From: Bacillota bacterium
Lineage (GTDB): Bacteria; Bacillota; Bacilli; Lactobacillales; Aerococcaceae
DNA length: 9,551 bases
NCBI GenBank assembly: GCA_023442905.1
Contig: JAEZWY010000094.1
Coordinates: 1 to 9,551, forward strand
Direction: 5' to 3'
The notes under the pieces were generated by a model. The model made no database searches, was not told the origin of the DNA, and saw only the letters and a list, made by a program, of their open reading frames with translations. Both the position numbers and the translations under genes were made by a program. Shown here in pieces: positions 6,689 through 9,551 of this stretch (position 1 is its first letter; each line of letters begins with the position of its first letter).

Positions 6689-6716
6689 ATTATAGCGAGA
6701 AACAACATTACCTTAA
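6689..6716 (-). promoter_or_regulatory. brnQ promoter
   Basis: A perfect TATAAT lies at 6689-6694 on the minus strand, 37 nt before the brnQ ATG. The best -35 is TTAAGG (6711-6716) with a 16-nt spacer, a poor match, so the promoter may be weak or need an activator. Confidence 0.55.
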
Positions 6717-6719
6717 GAC

Positions 6720-6736
6720 AAAATTTAGGGAATTTT
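6720..6736. promoter_or_regulatory. Inverted repeat just upstream of the brnQ -35 region
   Basis: AAAATT-taggg-AATTTT: six-base arms and a five-base centre, placed where an activator or repressor would bind around -35 to -50. The pure A/T arms make chance likely in this AT-rich spacer. It resembles a CodY box only loosely. Confidence 0.25.
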
Positions 6737-6800
6737 AATCCTCTCCTCCTTTGCTTTTACAGATATTTCATAGGGATTTTTCTTATAAAATATAGGAATA

Positions 6801-6809
6801 TGCTATAAT
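6801..6809 (+). promoter_or_regulatory. Extended -10 promoter of the FAD/NAD(P)-binding protein gene
   Basis: TGCTATAAT, a perfect extended -10, sits on the plus strand about 108 nt before the ATG at 6917. The -35 area (TCTTAT) is poor. The same nonamer drives degV copy 1 on the other strand. The predicted leader is about 100 nt. Confidence 0.55.
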
Positions 6810-6816
6810 TTATAGC
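6802..6816. repeat. Palindrome covering the -10 box (operator candidate)
   Basis: GCTATAA-t-TTATAGC: perfect seven-base arms around one base, directly overlapping the -10 and the predicted start of transcription. A looser CTATA...TATAG pair recurs downstream around 6865-6882. A protein bound here would compete with RNA polymerase. Confidence 0.45.
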
Positions 6817-6916
6817 GGTAATAGGAAGCAAAAATATATGTGCATGAGATCAAATATATTCCACTATACTTTCCTCTATAGAACAATTTTTTTAAACAAA
6901 ATATAAGGAGAACACT

Positions 6917-8440
6917 ATGCAAATTGCGATTGTGGGATTAGGCGTAGCTGGAAATGGCAGCCTAAAAGCCCTGATTGATTTTCAAAATCAACACCCAAAT
7001 CTACCATTAACCATTGATATCTATGATGAAGCTGGTCACTTAGGTCACGGCTCCCCCTATCAAGAGGACGACGATAAGTTAATCATGAATTCCCTCGCTC
7101 ATGATTTATCAATCGATGCAGACAATCCTCATGATTTATTAGATTGGTTAACCGATCATCATCCGGACTACTGTGATCCGTCTGCCTTCATTCCTCGCGC
7201 TATGTACGGCGCTTATTTAAAGGACCGTATGGCGACTTACTTAAACAATGACCGTGTCCATATCCACTACCAACATATTCAAGATATCCAAGTCGTGGAT
7301 AAAGTTGGTCATCACATTACTGGAAGCCAAGATAAGCCTTACCATTACCAAATACAAACAGCTGATGGTCAGTGGCAAGAAGCGATTTATCAAGCCGTTT
7401 TCTTAAATATTGGCCATCCACCATATGCTGATCACTACCATTTAATTGGTCACGATGGTTACATCCATAACCCTTACCCAGTAAGCGATAAACTTGGCGT
7501 TCTTGACCCAAGTCAAAAAATTGGTATTATTGGCTCTGGTTTAACTGGTCTTGATGTTATGCGTTACCTGCAATATCATTTTGCTGGTCAACTTGCTCGC
7601 TCAATTATCTTTTTCACACGGTCGACACCATTCTCTTCTGCTAAACAAGGACCATATGATGGACATATTCAGGCCACCTTTAACACGGACTGGATTAAAA
7701 ATCAAAAGGCATCCCACAACGGCTACATTCCACTAGAAAATATTTTAGAAACTTTTATGGCAGATATGACAGCTAACGATGTGGATATTAAACGGGTAAT
7801 TGATCGATATGGGACTGGCTCAATCACTGAAATTCGTCAGGAGTTAACTCACTACGACCGTGACCTACAAATATTCCAAATTTATACTGGTATTATCACC
7901 CCATATCTCCCTGATATATATATGGGCATGTCAGTACTTGACCGTAATACCTATAAACAAGAATATTTAGATACTTTTGAACACTTCAGAAGCCAAATGA
8001 CCCATGAAGCCTTACAAGATATTATTCAGTGGTATGACGAGGAAAAGGTATCCTTCCATGATAAGCTAACAGATATCAAGCCTCATAGTGATGGTGGATT
8101 TGAAATGATTTTTGAGAATGGTTCAAGTAAGCATGTGGATATTTTAGTCAATGCAGCCGGATTTGAAAGTCAATTACTGCCAGCAACTGAACAAGATATA
8201 TTCATTAAAAACATGGTTGACCGTGACTTATTTACGCCTGCTGTAGACGGTGGTGTATTGGTAACCTGGCCTCAGGCACAAGTCACCTCTCAACGGTACG
8301 CGACACACGACAACCTATTCTTAACAGGTCGTTGGATTATGACCACACAATACGGAAACAACAATGCGCAAATGTCTTTTGCCTTTGGACAACAAGTAGC
8401 CCAACAATTTTTAGACCGGCAAATAAAAGCGTATAAATAA
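6917..8440 (+). CDS. FAD/NAD(P)-binding protein (NAD_binding_9 / COG4529-like), function unknown
   Basis: A 507-residue flavoprotein-type oxidoreductase with two nucleotide-binding folds. The first is IAIVGLGVAGNG (residues 3-14, GxGxxG for FAD). It is followed by the family hallmarks GHGSPYQ, KLIMNSLAHDLS and FIPRAMYGAYL (to about residue 102), which match the FAD-NAD(P)-binding domain PF13454 as I know it. A second GxGxxG is GIIGSGLTGLD at 203-213. VNAAGF near 412 and NLFLTGRW near 467 resemble the late FAD-contact motifs of such enzymes. Members are cytoplasmic and largely uncharacterised, so I give no substrate. AAGGAG lies 6 nt before the ATG. It is the only plus-strand gene in the window, with its own extended -10 promoter and a shared terminator, so it is probably monocistronic. 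His- and Asp-rich composition is noticeable in the N-terminal half. Confidence 0.85.
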   Translation: MQIAIVGLGVAGNGSLKALIDFQNQHPNLPLTIDIYDEAGHLGHGSPYQEDDDKLIMNSLAHDLSIDADNPHDLLDWLTDHHPDYCDPSAFIPRAMYGAYLKDRMATYLNNDRVHIHYQHIQDIQVVDKVGHHITGSQDKPYHYQIQTADGQWQEAIYQAVFLNIGHPPYADHYHLIGHDGYIHNPYPVSDKLGVLDPSQKIGIIGSGLTGLDVMRYLQYHFAGQLARSIIFFTRSTPFSSAKQGPYDGHIQATFNTDWIKNQKASHNGYIPLENILETFMADMTANDVDIKRVIDRYGTGSITEIRQELTHYDRDLQIFQIYTGIITPYLPDIYMGMSVLDRNTYKQEYLDTFEHFRSQMTHEALQDIIQWYDEEKVSFHDKLTDIKPHSDGGFEMIFENGSSKHVDILVNAAGFESQLLPATEQDIFIKNMVDRDLFTPAVDGGVLVTWPQAQVTSQRYATHDNLFLTGRWIMTTQYGNNNAQMSFAFGQQVAQQFLDRQIKAYK

Positions 8441-8457
8441 ATAAATAAATAAATAAA
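8434..8457. repeat. TAAA tetranucleotide microsatellite at the stop codon
   Basis: Six perfect tandem copies of TAAA begin two codons before the end of the FAD/NAD(P)-binding gene and include its TAA stop. A degenerate TTAATTAATAGATAAATAAA tail follows. Every third unit gives TAA in each forward frame, so slippage would change only the 3' untranslated spacer, not the protein. Confidence 0.9.
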
Positions 8458-8474
8458 TTAATTAATAGATAAAT

Positions 8475-8520
8475 AAAAGTCTGACTTGATCGCAATGCTT
8501 CTTAATCAAGTCAGACTTTT
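8475..8520. terminator. Strong bidirectional terminator between convergent genes
   Basis: Perfect 16-bp stem (AAAAGTCTGACTTGAT at 8475-8490 with its complement at 8505-8520) and a 14-nt loop. A-runs and T-runs at both feet serve the plus-strand FAD gene and the minus-strand nuclease gene alike. Confidence 0.9.
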
Positions 8521-8525
8521 AAATT

Positions 8526-9512
8526 TTATACGGCTAATTGATTTGATCCATCTTTATAATCAATCTCAATCCCTGGTTGCATATTTGGAATATAGACATG
8601 GAATTGTAATTCACCATCATCCTCAATCGAATAAGCTTCCATAAAAATACCTCGTGCCAACAATTCATCACCCATAAATAAGGGGGTAATCCGGTAGCGA
8701 ACATGATATTCACTATCTTCTATATAAGCAGCCACATAATTTTCAAATGGTAACATACCTTCTACATTAAAATAACGAGTACCAGTCATTAAATTCAGCA
8801 AATTATCTTGTTGGCCAGTCAATTGAAAGCCAATTAAATGACTGCGGTTATATAACCAGCCTGCTGATACGATTTCATAACGATTTTGTTGCCATCCAGT
8901 TGGTGTAACTGACGTCAGTGCTTCACGTTCTGTCGACTCAGCCGGCATTAAATCTACTCCTAGTAAAGCATTAGCTGTCGTAACTCTTCCCAAATCATCC
9001 AATGGGCCATACTGTTCCCATGATTCATCAACCTCTGTCAAATCAGCATCCGTAAATACCGGCACATTGTTATTTACTTCTACATAAGCTTGTCCCTCTG
9101 GAACGTCAGGTGGGTTCTGGTGGTAAAGTTGGTCTAAGTCACCAGCTTCCTCAGCTGAAGATGCTCCCTGTTGCACCTCACTTGTAGATTCATTTTCATT
9201 TTTATTCGACACTTCACTTTCAGTTTGACCATCAACTGAAGTACTTTCTTCTATCGAACTATTCTCATGGTCATTCTTTTGGCCCTCATCTACCTGCCCA
9301 ACTCGCGACTGTTCAGAGGTTAACTGGTGGTCCTCTAAAATCTCTTGATAGATTGATGAAGTCCTGGACACTTCCTTGGCAACCTCTATCGGCTCAGACA
9401 ATCGTCCTTCCGCCATTCGATTTCCAACCCATAGAAATAGGATCAACCCAACCAATAACAGCATGGCAAATATACGCTTATGCTCAGGTTCATTCTGTCT
9501 TCTTCTGGCCAC
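8526..9512 (-). CDS. Membrane-anchored DNA/RNA non-specific endonuclease (beta-beta-alpha-Me, EndA/streptodornase type)
   Basis: Secreted or surface nuclease of the NucA/Serratia superfamily, Endonuclea_NS_2-like, 328 residues. A short basic N terminus (ARRR...HKR) precedes one membrane helix (14-30), giving an outward-facing anchored protein. A Glu/Ser/Gln-rich, low-complexity linker spans about 40-125, and the nuclease domain fills the rest. The catalytic core is YNRSHLIGFQLTG: H225 is the general base in NRSH, which replaces the classical DRGH. It is followed by NLMTGTRYFN, where N249 aligns with the metal-binding Asn of Serratia nuclease. I start at GTG 9512 (AGGGAGG, 8 nt spacer). TTG 9515 is possible. 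GTG 9521 overlaps the ribosome site and is unlikely. In pneumococcus the comparable EndA degrades one strand during DNA uptake; a role in competence, nutrient scavenging or escape from DNA traps is inference. Its promoter lies outside or at the window edge. Confidence 0.88.
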   Translation of the reverse strand: MARRRQNEPEHKRIFAMLLLVGLILFLWVGNRMAEGRLSEPIEVAKEVSRTSSIYQEILEDHQLTSEQSRVGQVDEGQKNDHENSSIEESTSVDGQTESEVSNKNENESTSEVQQGASSAEEAGDLDQLYHQNPPDVPEGQAYVEVNNNVPVFTDADLTEVDESWEQYGPLDDLGRVTTANALLGVDLMPAESTEREALTSVTPTGWQQNRYEIVSAGWLYNRSHLIGFQLTGQQDNLLNLMTGTRYFNVEGMLPFENYVAAYIEDSEYHVRYRITPLFMGDELLARGIFMEAYSIEDDGELQFHVYIPNMQPGIEIDYKDGSNQLAV

Positions 9513-9551
9513 CAATAACACCTCCCTCTCACAAAAACTGTACCCCTAATC

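Noticed and set aside
6359..6808. 149-codon plus-strand open frame
   Set aside because: It is mostly antisense to brnQ, has no ribosome site, and runs into the intergenic promoters.
6652..6916. T-box or CodY control of brnQ
   Set aside because: The leader is too short for a T-box and has no specifier or T-box sequence. The nearest CodY-like site matches poorly.
9513..9521. GTG at 9521 as nuclease start
   Set aside because: The GGGAGG sequence directly overlaps this codon, leaving no spacer. GTG 9512 has an 8-nt spacer.
1..9551. tRNA, rRNA, CRISPR array, IS element or phage gene
   Set aside because: I saw no cloverleaf sequence, spaced direct-repeat array, transposase or terminal inverted repeat pair. 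This is by eye; an RNA-model scan could still find a small RNA.

Overview
The window reads as a low-GC Gram-positive chromosome of the order Lactobacillales. AT-rich intergenic DNA, strong AGGAGG-type ribosome binding sites, a CpsB-type capsule phosphatase, two FakB/DegV proteins, a BrnQ carrier and a streptococcal-type membrane-anchored nuclease all point that way. An Aerococcus-like genus is my guess, not something the sequence proves. There are eight protein-coding genes, seven on the minus strand, and no RNA gene, insertion sequence, CRISPR array or phage gene that I can recognise.

Left part (1-2640, read leftwards): the start of a capsule or exopolysaccharide cluster. A good promoter at 2556-2584 leads through a leader of about 105 nt, which holds an A/T-rich hairpin, into cpsB (metal-dependent phosphotyrosine phosphatase). 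This is followed by a CapD-type membrane-bound nucleotide-sugar dehydratase that runs off the left edge.

Middle (2641-5295, read leftwards): two DegV/FakB fatty-acid-binding paralogues in tandem, whose motifs sit at identical residue numbers. Each has its own ribosome binding site and a strong terminator separates them. The second is closely followed by a MutX-like NUDIX hydrolase (11 nt gap). Upstream of the DegV pair, 354 bases hold no intact gene. They contain two terminators, a perfect 19-nt palindrome, and what looks like the last ~43 codons of a lost sugar transporter.

Right part (5296-9551): brnQ (branched-chain amino acid carrier) is divergent from an uncharacterised FAD/NAD(P)-binding protein, the only plus-strand gene. 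The 265 bases between them carry several inverted repeats placed on or next to promoter elements. The FAD gene ends in a TAAA microsatellite and a strong shared terminator. Convergent to it is a membrane-anchored DNA/RNA non-specific endonuclease.

The genes look like neighbouring housekeeping and envelope units rather than one pathway. I did not find a clear undescribed multi-gene system. The best leads are the transporter relic, the capsule leader, and the palindromes in the brnQ/FAD divergent region.
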